NCBI GenBank assembly: GCA_040752275.1
Contig: JBFMFH010000100.1
Location: forward strand, 1 to 33,432
Length of the DNA stretch: 33,432 bases
Direction: 5' to 3'
Source of the DNA: JBFMFH01 sp040752275
GTDB taxonomy: Bacteria; Acidobacteriota; Vicinamibacteria; Vicinamibacterales; JAKQTR01
Shown: positions 20,591 through 29,465 of the stretch, in pieces
Numbering within the stretch: the stretch's first letter is position 1
Layout of the letters: each line of letters starts with the position of its first letter
Translations under genes and position numbers: made by a program
The notes under the pieces: generated by a model
What the model was told of the DNA's origin: nothing
The model's input: the letters and a program-made list of their open reading frames with translations, nothing else
Databases searched by the model: none

Positions 20591-20660
20591 AGGAGTCGCC
20601 CCCCGTAGGCCGCCCCCTGGAACACGGATCATTCGGCCAGTTCGCTCGGCGGTCCCGAAA

Positions 20661-20753
20661 TCCAAAGGCCCGGGTGTCCCTCGAGATGTGCGCGGAATGG
20701 TCGTCCAGGACGAGGCGAATCTGCCCCGCAGCGCAGGCGAGCAGAATACGCGC
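20661..20753 (-). pseudogene. IS630-type transposase fragment
   Basis: On the minus strand a stretch reading ARILLACAAGQIRLVLDDHSAHISRD-like (quoted in part: QIRLVLDDHSAHISRDTRAF) matches the segment around the second catalytic aspartate of IS630/DDE transposases. No flanking domains, start or ends remain. It is a relic showing that a transposon once sat beside the toxin-antitoxin genes. The rest of 20591-20834 holds nothing else recognisable. Confidence 0.45.
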
Positions 20754-20834
20754 CTGCTCCGCCGCTGGGCGGGGGCGGTGCACGACGCACTCAGCGTCCT
20801 GGCGGCATGGCGACCACGGAGTGGGCGCGCGGGC

Positions 20835-21482
20835 TCAGCCGGCGGGCTTGAGGCCCTGTTCCTTCGCCCAGTAGTCGGACGAGGCTTTCGCCCGGGCGAG
20901 GGCCTCGGGAGTCTCGAACCCCGGGGCGAGCGACACCGCCGTGCCGGCCATGTACTGGTGGTGCTCGATGTTCAGCGTCCGCAGCCAGCTCTGCTGGCCC
21001 ATCGTTAGCGCGATGAAGCAGCCCAGTTCCACCAGTTCCGGCTCAGTGAAGTGCGCGTGCAGGCGCTCCCAGAACGCATTGTCGGTGTCGAGCTGCCAGG
21101 TGATGGCCTTGGCGTAGGCAAGCGCGGCCTTCTGCCGGCCGGTGTACGTGGCTGACTTCTCGAAGTCGAGCAGTTCGTCGTACTGGCGTTCGCTCAGCCC
21201 CTGGCCGGCCGCCTTGACAGAGCGCTGGTTGCCGCAGTACTCGCACTTGACGGTTCGCGACACGTACACGCGGCACAACTCCTTGATGGCGTGGTCGCAG
21301 ACGCCGTTCGTGAAGATGTCGCGCCACGCGTTGGCGAACGCCCAGAAACACGCAGGCACGTGGGCACGGATCGCGGAACTCTCGGGCCTGGGCGTGCCCT
21401 CGCGCGCGCAGCGGTCCATCTCGGCCCGCATCGCCTCGTCCATCTGCTCCAGCGCCACGTAGCTGATGCGTTGCGCGTCCAT
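20835..21482 (-). CDS. carboxymuconolactone decarboxylase/AhpD-like protein
   Basis: A 215-residue helical protein. The region FWAFANAWRDIFTNGVCDHAIKELCRVYVSRTVKCEYCGNQRS fits the AhpD/CMD fold (only part quoted matters: VKCEYCGNQ, Cys80 and Cys83). The CxxC is retained but the histidine usually found four residues later is arginine (Arg87), so classical alkylhydroperoxidase activity is doubtful. The second half (TGRQKAALAYAKAITW, LVELGCFIALTMGQQSWLRTL) also fits the fold. GGGGAG lies five bases before the ATG at 21482. It reads toward the islet and appears monocistronic. Confidence 0.85.
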   Translation of the reverse strand: MDAQRISYVALEQMDEAMRAEMDRCAREGTPRPESSAIRAHVPACFWAFANAWRDIFTNGVCDHAIKELCRVYVSRTVKCEYCGNQRSVKAAGQGLSERQYDELLDFEKSATYTGRQKAALAYAKAITWQLDTDNAFWERLHAHFTEPELVELGCFIALTMGQQSWLRTLNIEHHQYMAGTAVSLAPGFETPEALARAKASSDYWAKEQGLKPAG

Positions 21483-21569
21483 GTCGGCTCCCCGCCTTCC
21501 GGCGCTCCTGCACGCCCGTGCGGCGCCGCCTGTGGCGGGCCACTGAACCGCGATCTCTCGCGCGGCGAT

Positions 21570-22460
21570 CTACCTGGCCCTCAGCCGCGCGATGCGCAGA
21601 TCGAGGCCCACGGGCGGCTCCTGGCCTCCGGGTGTGACGCGATCGGCCGCGGCCTGGTACGCCTCGAGCGCGCCGGCGGTGTCGCCGGTTGCCTCGAGCG
21701 CCACGCCCCGATACCAGTAGCCGACGGGACGTGTCGGAGACGCGGTGATGATCTCGGTGGCCCTCTGAGCGACGACGTCGAAGCGGCGCGTCAGTTCGGC
21801 CACGCGTGCACTCCGGGCGAGCTGCTCGACTCGATCGGAAGGCACCGGCCCGACGACCGCCCTGTTGGAAAGACCGTTCACGGCCGCGTGAGTCAGCCGC
21901 ACTCGCAGGCCCCCGCCGGGCGGTGGCACGGTGTCACCCCGGATCGCCAGGACGATGGTGTGGGTGTCGGCCGGGCCGAACGTGAGGACGCCCTCGGGCG
22001 CGGCGACGATCGTGAGCGCGTCGACTCCGACGGGCACGACGGCGCCGCCTGCGTCCAGTCGCTCCACGGTGAGGCTGGCGCGCCACTCGCCCACTCCGAT
22101 CTGCACCTGCACTGGCGTGGCATCGGCCCCCTCGACTGTCCCCTTCCACTGGCGGCCGGCCGCGGCCGCATCCTGGACGGTCTGGCCAAGCCGCGCGCGC
22201 GCGTTGTACACGCGAACGACGGCCGCCGCATCTTCACCGGGCGCACCCGTCACGAGCGTCAGTCGTACGCCCAGCGGCACCGACGCAGCAGCCTGGTCCG
22301 CGGCCGGGACGGGCGCGGCCCGCTCGCGCCGCAGGATCCAGAGCGCCAGTCCACCGAGCACGATGACCACCAGCGCGGCGGCCGCCCAGCGAACCCACAC
22401 GGCACCGCTACGGCGATTCGCGCCTTGACCTGACGATGAGGGTTGGTCAGAGGTCGTCAT
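21570..22460 (-). CDS. membrane-anchored protein with beta-rich region and TPR-like C-terminus
   Basis: A 296-residue protein I cannot place in a named family. A cytoplasmic Ser/Gln-rich leader (about 20 residues) precedes one membrane helix (WAAAALVVIVLGGLALWIL). The exported part is beta-rich with VPLGVRLTLVTGAPG and VGEWRASLTVERLD. The last 75 residues are helical and end in a TPR-like repeat (GYWYRGVALEATGDTAGALEAYQAAADR). The ATG at 22460 is taken; a GTG lies immediately before it. It follows the metzincin-like gene by 23 bases on the same strand, so they are probably co-transcribed and may act together at the cell surface. Confidence 0.75.
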   Translation of the reverse strand: MTTSDQPSSSGQGANRRSGAVWVRWAAAALVVIVLGGLALWILRRERAAPVPAADQAAASVPLGVRLTLVTGAPGEDAAAVVRVYNARARLGQTVQDAAAAGRQWKGTVEGADATPVQVQIGVGEWRASLTVERLDAGGAVVPVGVDALTIVAAPEGVLTFGPADTHTIVLAIRGDTVPPPGGGLRVRLTHAAVNGLSNRAVVGPVPSDRVEQLARSARVAELTRRFDVVAQRATEIITASPTRPVGYWYRGVALEATGDTAGALEAYQAAADRVTPGGQEPPVGLDLRIARLRAR

Positions 22461-22483
22461 CACACCACCCGCTCGCCTCTCCC

Positions 22484-24496
22484 CTACTTCAACCGGATCG
22501 CGTGCACGCAGTCGCCGCGAGTGCCGTCGCCGCTGACGGGCAGGGGACGGCCGTCTTCCATCCGCCGCGAGCCCGCGTTAATGCCCGTGCCCGTCTTCGA
22601 CACGCAGAAGCTCGAGCCCCACACCGGCGTCCACGTGTAGACGTAGCACTGCCGGTCCCAGCCGCGATAGTACTTGGCGCCCGAGTAGCTCATCACGCAC
22701 GCCTGGTCGCCGGCGTGGGCCCCAGCCCAGTAGGCGATCACACCAGCCGGACCGCCACTGCACGACCCGTGGCCCCAGTCGCCGTGATGGTGCACGCCGA
22801 CAGCGTGACCGAGCTCGTGCGCAATGGTGCTGGGGAGCGCGGTCGTCACGAACCCGGCCAGCTGCGCGGTGTCGACCATGACGCGCGTGACGGTGTTGGG
22901 CGTTCCCACGTTCGGCTCGACCAGGCCAACCGTTCCTGGATCCAGCACACTGTCGACGAGATGCAGCCCCTTCTGACGGCCGGCCGACGCGTAGCCGCGA
23001 TTGAAGTTGGCCACACGGTCGGCATCGAGCTCGTCCTGATCGACCACAAAGCTGATCACGCCGCTCTGGCCGAAGTACCCGATCCCCTGGCCGATCTCGT
23101 CATAGACGAAGAGCTCCTTGGTGCGCGGGTCCAGGGAAACCCACGTCCCACCGGCCATGAAGCCACGGTACTCTTCGAAGTTTGAGAATCCGTCCCCAGC
23201 CGACGCGCCTGCCGGCTCCTCGTCAGTGTCAGACGCGGGATCCGCATCCCAGACCCCGGCGTTGCGCTCCCACGTATCCCAGATGCGGTTCTCGTTTCCG
23301 TCGGCCGGAATCGTCACATAGGCCTTGCCGTCGGACGTCTGGCATTCGTACCACTCACCGTCGACGTTGACATCGGCCTTGAGCTTGCCCCACGCGCCGT
23401 AGTCCATGGACGCGACCGCGACCTGCGCGCGTGAGAGCGATTCAGTGGCCTCGATGACCCACCCGTCGGCCGTCTCGGTCGGAGCCGCGAACGCAGCGGG
23501 CTGCTCGCTGGCGAACCGCAGGTCGAGACCGGTTCCCGATCCGCCGGCATTGAGGGCATAGCCCTTCTCCCGACTCACCTCGAAGAGCGTGAACCGGAAC
23601 TTGCCCGTGACCCCTTGTGCTTCGTCGATCGACGCCCCGAGCGTCACCGTGTTGACGAGCTTCGGCCGCCACGCCGCATCGACCGGGTCGAGCGTGGTGT
23701 CGAGCGCCAGGCGCCGGTGGACGTTCCACGACACCTGCCACTGCAGGATCGGCCCACCCTCCGGCGGCCAGTCGTAGTGGCCGACCATGGCCCCATCGAC
23801 GAGCGTGCGCTTCTCGCCGTCGGACCCGCCGAGCCCACGTTCGGTAAACGGCGCCTCGCGCAGCAGTTCGGCACGAAGGCCCTCGGCCGAGAGCGATTCG
23901 CCGGACCAGTTCGGGGCCAGGGCCCAGACGTAGTTGCTCACATTGAACGCCAGCCGCATCGGCACTCTCCCGGACGCCGTGAAGGCACCGCCGGAGTGCG
24001 TGTGCGTCGCTGACCATTCGACGGTACCGGGACCCCAGAAGTGGTAGCTGCCGTTCGGCAGCACATCGGCCAGCGGGTCATCGTCGACCAGGCTGAAGTA
24101 GACCCAGCCACCGCCGATGGTGGACGTGCCGGAGCCCGTGCCGCTGGCCGTGGTGGTGATGGGAGGGAGGAACCACTGTCCCTCGGCTCGCGCATTCCAG
24201 CGTGAGCCGTCATCGGCCAGGACGACGATCTGTCCGGTCAGACGGCCGGTATCATCCTTCACATCGATGCGCCGTTCGTTCCAGCGGACGCGCATCTGCC
24301 ACGTGGTCGTGATGGCACCAGTCGCGGTCGGTGGCGGCGGTGCGAAGTACACGACCGTCAGGTCGCCCTCCCAGCGGACCGGGATCTCACCCTGCGCCTC
24401 CGTACGAGCACCGGCCAGATACATGGCCACAACGGCCATCACCAGCCCGGCAAACCAGGCGCAACGGACACTGATACGTCGGCACCAGCTCACCAT
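22484..24496 (-). CDS. secreted metzincin-like zinc metalloprotease
   Basis: A 670-residue exported protein. An N-terminal signal (WFAGLVMAVVAMYLAGART, ending near residue 35) is followed by a long beta-rich region with no recognised domain. The protease domain lies at the end: IAHELGHAVGVHHHGD gives the HExxHxxGxxH zinc site (first His about residue 560), and CVMSYSG is the Met-turn about 40 residues later. Several cysteines in the final 110 residues suggest disulfides. A DPASDTDEEPAGASAGDGFSN-like acidic segment (about 425-445, quoted in part) may bind calcium. The ATG at 24496 was preferred to 24544 because it begins the signal peptide. It heads a two-gene unit. Confidence 0.85.
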   Translation of the reverse strand: MVSWCRRISVRCAWFAGLVMAVVAMYLAGARTEAQGEIPVRWEGDLTVVYFAPPPPTATGAITTTWQMRVRWNERRIDVKDDTGRLTGQIVVLADDGSRWNARAEGQWFLPPITTTASGTGSGTSTIGGGWVYFSLVDDDPLADVLPNGSYHFWGPGTVEWSATHTHSGGAFTASGRVPMRLAFNVSNYVWALAPNWSGESLSAEGLRAELLREAPFTERGLGGSDGEKRTLVDGAMVGHYDWPPEGGPILQWQVSWNVHRRLALDTTLDPVDAAWRPKLVNTVTLGASIDEAQGVTGKFRFTLFEVSREKGYALNAGGSGTGLDLRFASEQPAAFAAPTETADGWVIEATESLSRAQVAVASMDYGAWGKLKADVNVDGEWYECQTSDGKAYVTIPADGNENRIWDTWERNAGVWDADPASDTDEEPAGASAGDGFSNFEEYRGFMAGGTWVSLDPRTKELFVYDEIGQGIGYFGQSGVISFVVDQDELDADRVANFNRGYASAGRQKGLHLVDSVLDPGTVGLVEPNVGTPNTVTRVMVDTAQLAGFVTTALPSTIAHELGHAVGVHHHGDWGHGSCSGGPAGVIAYWAGAHAGDQACVMSYSGAKYYRGWDRQCYVYTWTPVWGSSFCVSKTGTGINAGSRRMEDGRPLPVSGDGTRGDCVHAIRLK

Positions 24497-24639
24497 GGCC
24501 ACCGTCCCGCCGCGCAGTCTATACCAGGTGCCGGCCAGACGCATCCAGCGCCTTCACTGTCGGCGCCAGGGAGGGCCGCTGAGCGGACGGCGTTGGGCGC
24601 ACCAGGCCGCGGCCCGGCGTGGGTCGAGTGTGCCCACCG

Positions 24640-26088
24640 TTATGCCGGCGCGTCGCCGGTCGAGATCGGGCCGAGCGTGCGGGAGCCCAGGCGTACCACA
24701 CTCGTGTCAGTGACGACGTACGACTCGCCGATCTGCACGGCGCGGTTCCGTTCGCGCGCGTCCTTGGACTTGTCGCGCACCAACGTCACGCCGGGCTTGA
24801 AATCGAACGCATGCCCGGGCTGGATGACCATTACCGAGTCGCCGCCGCCACGCGGTCGTGCCTGACCGATCCCTCCGGAGTGCACCATGACTCCGCTGGT
24901 CTGTGCGCCAAGGTCCGCCACAATCTGCCTGGCGTTCTTCTCGAACTCGTCGTAGGTCGTCCTGCCCGGCCGGATGAACGCCAGCGCCCGCCGATGGAGC
25001 GTCAGTCCCGCCTCGACTGCTGCCTGGTAGTAGTCGTAACCCGGCGTCGACGGACCGCCGACAAAGAACGTGTGGTTGATCTGGCACCCGTAACCCTGAA
25101 ATCCAGACGAGATCTCCTGCGAACAGAACTGACCCGTGCTGACGGAGTCGGCCACCGGTTCACCGAGTGTGGCGTTTCCACCCTGGTCGATGCCGATCGA
25201 CAGGCGAATGATGTCGCTGCCCGTCGCCGCAACCATGCTGGCGTAGGCCGCCCACCAGAGGTCGCCCTGGCGAGTTGCACCGCCGCGCAGAGCCCCGACC
25301 ATGGCGGTGAGGCCCCGTTCGTTGGCCGCCACGGCCCGGCGGATGGCATCCTGCTCTTCCCCGCTCTTCGTCAGCATCGCCTCGTCAATCGGCCCGGCAT
25401 CTGGGCCCCACTGCTCGATGGGCAGGAAGAGCACGCCTGGCAGAGCCGCCCGCAGCGTGTCGAGATACGTGGCTGACACGACGCCATCCGGTTCGAAGCG
25501 CGTGCCCTTCAGCTTGGCAACGCCGATGCGCGTCCCTGGCCGGCCGAACCCTTCGGCTGCCAGCAGTTTGGCCATGGCCGCTCCGCCGGTCTCCGGGGTC
25601 AGGACCATCCGGCCGTCGGCCAGCCAGCCACCCTGTGCAAGACGGCCAGTCCACTCCTCGACGTGGCGGGCGGCCGTCACCTGCACGTACACCTTCTTCG
25701 CAGCATCCCGTGGAAACAGGACCTGCGGCCCAGCCCCGGAATACCGCACGAGCACCACTTGGCTGAGATAGCGCGCATTCGCCCCCGTCTGGTCGCTGGC
25801 AGCGGTGATGATCGCGTCGAGATTCCACGACGGTTTCGCCATGTTCGCGCGGACCGTCGCCCAGCGCCGGTCGCGCTCGGCTACGGTGAAGACGGGGTTC
25901 CGCACCTCCATGCGCGGGAGTGACTCCGCCGGGACCTGTGTGCGGCCTGCGGCCGGCGCTGCGCCAGCCGAAACCGTCTGTGCCAGCGGCCACGCGATTC
26001 CAGCTTGAACCGCCGTCCTCAGCACCGTGCGGCGCGACGTCGTCCGACGTGCGGCTCGACTACCGCGATCCCCGATCTGCCTGTTCAT
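24640..26088 (-). CDS. Tat-exported M24-fold (creatinase/Xaa-Pro peptidase-like) protein, metal site lost
   Basis: A 482-residue protein. The N-terminus carries a twin-arginine signal (SRRTVLRTAV, hydrophobic stretch to AQTVSAGAAPA, about residue 45). A creatinase-type N-terminal domain (about 60-230) and a pita-bread domain (about 240-480) follow. The positions normally holding the five metal ligands read QEISSGFQGYGCQINHTFF (Asp to Glu and Asp to Gln), FDFKPGV (Glu to Lys) and IGESYVVT (Glu to Gly). So it is unlikely to be a metallopeptidase and may, like creatinase, act without metal. GGAGGG six bases upstream supports the ATG at 26088. Confidence 0.85.
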   Translation of the reverse strand: MNRQIGDRGSRAARRTTSRRTVLRTAVQAGIAWPLAQTVSAGAAPAAGRTQVPAESLPRMEVRNPVFTVAERDRRWATVRANMAKPSWNLDAIITAASDQTGANARYLSQVVLVRYSGAGPQVLFPRDAAKKVYVQVTAARHVEEWTGRLAQGGWLADGRMVLTPETGGAAMAKLLAAEGFGRPGTRIGVAKLKGTRFEPDGVVSATYLDTLRAALPGVLFLPIEQWGPDAGPIDEAMLTKSGEEQDAIRRAVAANERGLTAMVGALRGGATRQGDLWWAAYASMVAATGSDIIRLSIGIDQGGNATLGEPVADSVSTGQFCSQEISSGFQGYGCQINHTFFVGGPSTPGYDYYQAAVEAGLTLHRRALAFIRPGRTTYDEFEKNARQIVADLGAQTSGVMVHSGGIGQARPRGGGDSVMVIQPGHAFDFKPGVTLVRDKSKDARERNRAVQIGESYVVTDTSVVRLGSRTLGPISTGDAPA

Positions 26089-26266
26089 GACGAGCCCTCC
26101 GTTGCCAGACCTGATCCTGCCCGACGCCCAGGTCACCCGCACCTCTCCGCGGACGACCGAACGGCCAAAGCCTACGGATCGCGATCATGCTGGGCAAGCC
26201 GAGTCTTGAGGCGCAATCGGGCTGCACGGCCCTCGGCGGACACCGAGAGCCGCGCAGGATCCGCCG

Positions 26267-27211
26267 CTACAACCCGAGCTTCTTGCGCGCGAGCGGACGC
26301 GCGAAGGCGTTGGTGGGATTATGTGAGGTGAAGCCCATCACCTTCTTGTAGTAGTCCGTGGCCGTCGCCTGGTCCCCGAGCGTCTCATGAGCCTGGGCGA
26401 TCAGACTCAGGATGAACGGATCGTTCTGGTTGCCCTTCAGGAACTCGGCCAGGGCCGCCTTGTGGTCACCGGCGTAGAAGGCCACATAGCCCACGAGGTA
26501 GGGATAGAACGGGGCCTGGTCCGGGTTGGTCCCGGTGTCGAGCGCCGCCTTGGCGGCGGCGACGTGCTTCTCGGCCGTCGCCCTGCTGCCACGGCGGATG
26601 GCGATCCTGGCCTGGGCATGTTGCCAGCGGAACTCCCAGAGGTCCCTTCTGGCCGCCGAGATGCCGGGCTCCTTCAGGCCAGCTTCGTAGCCGCGCCTGT
26701 ACCACGCTTCCGACGTGTCGTAGTCGCCGGCCTCGAGGCACACGCGTGCGAGCTCGTTGGCGATCTCGCCGGCCATGTAGAAGTCCCGGTCCTTCGTCAG
26801 GTAGCGCTCGTAGAGACGGCTCTCGTAGGGAACGGCGTCCTTGCAGTTGCCCTCGAAGGCCCACGACATCGCCATCGAGCGCAGAGCCTGGGCCTCGAGC
26901 GCCGGCGTCAGCTCCATGGCCAGAGCCTTCGTGAAGTGCGTCCGCGCCTCCGCGTAGCGGCCCATGAGGTCGAGCTGGACGCCGACCCGAATGCGGGCCG
27001 CCACGGATGTCGGATGTGTTTCGGTGACCTCGATGTACGAGGCAAGCGCCTCGTCTGGCTTGCCGTCGCGCATGAGTTGCTGACCCGCACGCAGCGCCTG
27101 GGTGACGGGATCGGGGGGCTGCTGCTGCGGAGACGGCGCCTGGGCCAGGAGGGCTGTGGCGCCGAGGACGAGCGAGAGACAGGTAGACCCGATTCGGAGG
27201 TGAATGCCCAT
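26267..27211 (-). CDS. exported TPR-repeat protein
   Basis: A 314-residue protein with a signal peptide (LSLVLGATALLAQ, to about residue 25) and tetratricopeptide repeats throughout. Clear units are GQQLMRDGKPDEALASYIEV, VGVQLDLMGRYAEARTHFTK, ANELARVCLEAGDYDTSEAW and LIAQAHETLGDQATATDYYK. It is probably a periplasmic scaffold; partners are unknown. The ATG at 27211 has no Shine-Dalgarno sequence but lies seven bases after an extended -10 box, so the mRNA is predicted to be leaderless. It diverges from the glycosidase-like lipoprotein gene. Confidence 0.88.
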   Translation of the reverse strand: MGIHLRIGSTCLSLVLGATALLAQAPSPQQQPPDPVTQALRAGQQLMRDGKPDEALASYIEVTETHPTSVAARIRVGVQLDLMGRYAEARTHFTKALAMELTPALEAQALRSMAMSWAFEGNCKDAVPYESRLYERYLTKDRDFYMAGEIANELARVCLEAGDYDTSEAWYRRGYEAGLKEPGISAARRDLWEFRWQHAQARIAIRRGSRATAEKHVAAAKAALDTGTNPDQAPFYPYLVGYVAFYAGDHKAALAEFLKGNQNDPFILSLIAQAHETLGDQATATDYYKKVMGFTSHNPTNAFARPLARKKLGL

Positions 27212-27218
27212 GGAATTG

Positions 27219-27224
27219 ATTATC
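27219..27224 (-). promoter_or_regulatory. extended -10 box of the TPR gene, leaderless start predicted
   Basis: On the minus strand TGCGATAAT: a TGn-extended -10 box (GATAAT at 27219-27224), seven bases before the ATG. Confidence 0.55.
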
Positions 27225-27450
27225 GCACGGTCCGAGACCCAGGTGGCCAGGCGGGCCGACGATCGAGTCGAGCGGTTCGCCGAGCTTGGGCTGCCGCTGT
27301 CAGCGTTGCGGATAGGCGCGCCCTAAAGGCCCTAAAGACGATGACTCGTGCGTCCGACAAGCCGAGGAGAGCGCGTGTCCCCAGCAGCCCGTCCGGCCGG
27401 CACACTCGCCATCTGGGATCTTCCGGCCGGCTACCGCAACGTCGTGCGAC

Positions 27451-28371
27451 ATGACGAAAACGTTCGGCCCACTCGTGATCGCGCTTTGTACCACGGTCGC
27501 CTGCCAGGACCTCGGGCAGTCGCCGGCTTCCCCGAGCGGTACCCCTCCCTCCGCGCAGGAGGTTGCGCTGCAGTGGTCGCCCTACGTCGGGGTCCACGCC
27601 GATGGACGGGCGCTCACCGCGTACGAGGACGCTCTGTCGGCCCTGCGCCGGGCCGGCCGGCTGAATGGTGTGCGGATGGAGATCCAGCGGAACGAACTCG
27701 TGAACCCGGTCATCAAGGCCGTGGGTGCCCTCGGGCTGGAGGTCCTCGGGCTCGTCAGCAACGAGTACCTCTTCGAACCCGACATCGAAGGCGCCATCGA
27801 CGGCATCTTCAGCGCGTATCCCGAGATCCGGTACTTCCAGATCGGCAATGAGGTCACGACCATCCTGCCGCCGGGCGGGCAGACGATGACCATCGAGGAG
27901 TACGCGGCGGTCTTCCAGCGCGTCTACGAGCACGTGGAGGCCCGGCATCCCAAGCGGGCCATCCTGCTGACACAATCCGCCCTCGGCTCGGGCCTCCGCG
28001 GACCAACGGAACTCGAGACTCTCACCGGTCTGGCGCTCTCCCGCATGGACCCGGACAGGGTGATCGTGGCGATCAATGCCTACGACCCGGACGCCGTCAG
28101 CCAGCATCGCGGGCTGCTCGGCGGTGCACTGCGGTCCTTCCGGGTGTGGGTGACGGAGTCGGGGATGGCGAACCCCGACCGGCATGCGTCCTACGTCCGC
28201 GACAAATACCCGCTGCTGCGGCAGTTCCTGAGAGCCGAGCGCGTGTACTGGTATGTCATGTGGGGCGGCGACGAGGGTCCCGACGCCAACTTCAGCCTCA
28301 TCAAGTACCCGGCCAGCCATCCCAACTACTGGAAGAGCCCGCTCTTCGATCTCCTGGCGGAGGGGCGATGA
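27451..28371 (+). CDS. lipoprotein with glycoside hydrolase (clan A-like) fold
   Basis: A 306-residue exported protein. The N-terminus (LVIALCTTVAC) fits a lipoprotein signal with Cys18 as lipidation site. The rest resembles a TIM-barrel glycosidase: FQIGNEVTT places an Asn-Glu pair at the end of the fourth strand (acid/base), and FRVWVTESGM gives the Glu at the seventh strand (nucleophile). YWYVMWGG near the C-terminus is typical of the eighth strand. Substrate unknown. No ribosome binding site is obvious before the ATG at 27451, and the preceding 27225-27450 gap holds only a GGCCCTAAAG-type direct repeat. Its stop overlaps the next start (ATGA). Confidence 0.75.
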   Translation: MTKTFGPLVIALCTTVACQDLGQSPASPSGTPPSAQEVALQWSPYVGVHADGRALTAYEDALSALRRAGRLNGVRMEIQRNELVNPVIKAVGALGLEVLGLVSNEYLFEPDIEGAIDGIFSAYPEIRYFQIGNEVTTILPPGGQTMTIEEYAAVFQRVYEHVEARHPKRAILLTQSALGSGLRGPTELETLTGLALSRMDPDRVIVAINAYDPDAVSQHRGLLGGALRSFRVWVTESGMANPDRHASYVRDKYPLLRQFLRAERVYWYVMWGGDEGPDANFSLIKYPASHPNYWKSPLFDLLAEGR

Positions 28372-29099
28372 CCGCAGTCCGGGGACGCCTCGCGTGGGCC
28401 ATCGGTGTCGTCGCGTGCGTGCTGGCTCCGGTGGCCGCGCCGGGGCAGACGGCGCCGGAGGAGGCTGAGTCAACGGGCCGAAAGAGCGGCACCTACGTCA
28501 AGCTGGGGCTGGCGCACTGGCAAGGCGACATCTTCAGCGAGAGCAGTCTCACCCAGTGGAACGTGGATCTGTTCGGCGCCGAGTACAACCTGACGAGCCT
28601 GGGCGTCGAAGTGGAGGCGTACTTCCGCCGCGCCTTCCTCGTGTCGGGCTTCTCCATCGGCTACCGCAAGGACGCCATCCGCTCTCGCGACGCGGGTCAC
28701 ATGTTGAGCGCCACGCTGTTCCGCGACCTCGACCTGAAGGTGCTCGCGATCAAGGCGGGCGGGGGCGCCGAGTGGGGCGTGCCCTCGCTCAACTTCGATC
28801 GCACGGAGTTCGAGTTCGCGTCCGACGGCACGGTCCGCTACCGCCACACATACCCGGGCCGGAACGCGCACGTGCCGGTCGGGGCGAGGTCCAACGGCGC
28901 GCTCTATCCGTTCGTCGTCCTGAGCGCGGTCCAGCGGCCCGGGCCCGTGCTGATCGAGATTGGCATGCGCATCAACCTGATCCAGTTCCACTTCGACGAC
29001 TACGAAGTGCGCCCGGGCGACCAGGTGACGCGCGCCTTCGACGAGCGCCGCGTGATGGTGCCGTACCTGTTCGTGAACGTGGGCGTGCGGCTGTTCTGA
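28368..29099 (+). CDS. outer-membrane beta-barrel-like protein
   Basis: A 243-residue protein with a signal peptide (LAWAIGVVACVLAPVAAPG, to about residue 27) and alternating hydrophobic strands: TYVKLGLAHWQGDIF, LGVEVEAYFRRAFLVSGFSIGY, DLKVLAIKAGGGAEWG, LIEIGMRINLIQF. The final residues VPYLFVNVGVRLF end in phenylalanine, the usual signal for outer membrane barrel insertion. Its ATG overlaps the stop of the glycosidase-like lipoprotein and follows GGAGGGG, so the pair is translated together and may form a surface carbohydrate module. No specific family recognised. Confidence 0.75.
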   Translation: MTAVRGRLAWAIGVVACVLAPVAAPGQTAPEEAESTGRKSGTYVKLGLAHWQGDIFSESSLTQWNVDLFGAEYNLTSLGVEVEAYFRRAFLVSGFSIGYRKDAIRSRDAGHMLSATLFRDLDLKVLAIKAGGGAEWGVPSLNFDRTEFEFASDGTVRYRHTYPGRNAHVPVGARSNGALYPFVVLSAVQRPGPVLIEIGMRINLIQFHFDDYEVRPGDQVTRAFDERRVMVPYLFVNVGVRLF

Positions 29100-29156
29100 C
29101 ACCGAGCGTCACGGCTGCGGCCCCATCTGCTATCCTGGTGCCCGGGCTCATCAGCG

Positions 29157-29465
29157 ATGCAGACACGTACGGCCACGCTCGTCTGGCTCATCCTCTCTCA
29201 GGCGCTCTACATTCTGTCGCTTCTCCCCTGGCTCGTCGCGGCAGGCCTGGCCGTCATGGCATTCGACGCGCCGGAATCCACAAGGATGTGGCAGCCGTGG
29301 CTGTTTGTCGGGGTCGTCTGGTCGTACCCGCTCTGGCTGCTCGCCTGCGGGGCTGCTGCATGGGTACTCTACGCCCGCGGCCGGCACCGCGTGGCCATCG
29401 TCGCCACGTCGGTCCCGCTGCTCGCAGCGCTGGTGCTGGCGCTGCTGGTCTTCGCCGGAGGGTGA
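29157..29465 (+). CDS. small integral membrane protein
   Basis: A 102-residue, very hydrophobic protein with three predicted helices: LVWLILSQALYILSLLPWLV, WLFVGVVWSYPLWLLACGAA and VAIVATSVPLLAALVLALLV. Function unknown. An extended -10 box TGCTATCCT ends 20 bases before the ATG, leaving a very short leader. It is separated from the barrel gene by 57 bases. The 29466-29718 gap after it contains no recognised feature other than the ribosome binding site of the next gene. Confidence 0.6.
   Translation: MQTRTATLVWLILSQALYILSLLPWLVAAGLAVMAFDAPESTRMWQPWLFVGVVWSYPLWLLACGAAAWVLYARGRHRVAIVATSVPLLAALVLALLVFAGG

Noticed and set aside
22484..24496. Calcium-binding dockerin or EF-hand assignment for the acidic segment of the metzincin-like protein
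   Set aside because: The DxDxD-type spacing is not met clearly enough by eye to name a domain.
27225..27450. Riboswitch upstream of the glycosidase-like lipoprotein
   Set aside because: Only a short direct repeat is visible; no conserved class motif or convincing stem set was found.
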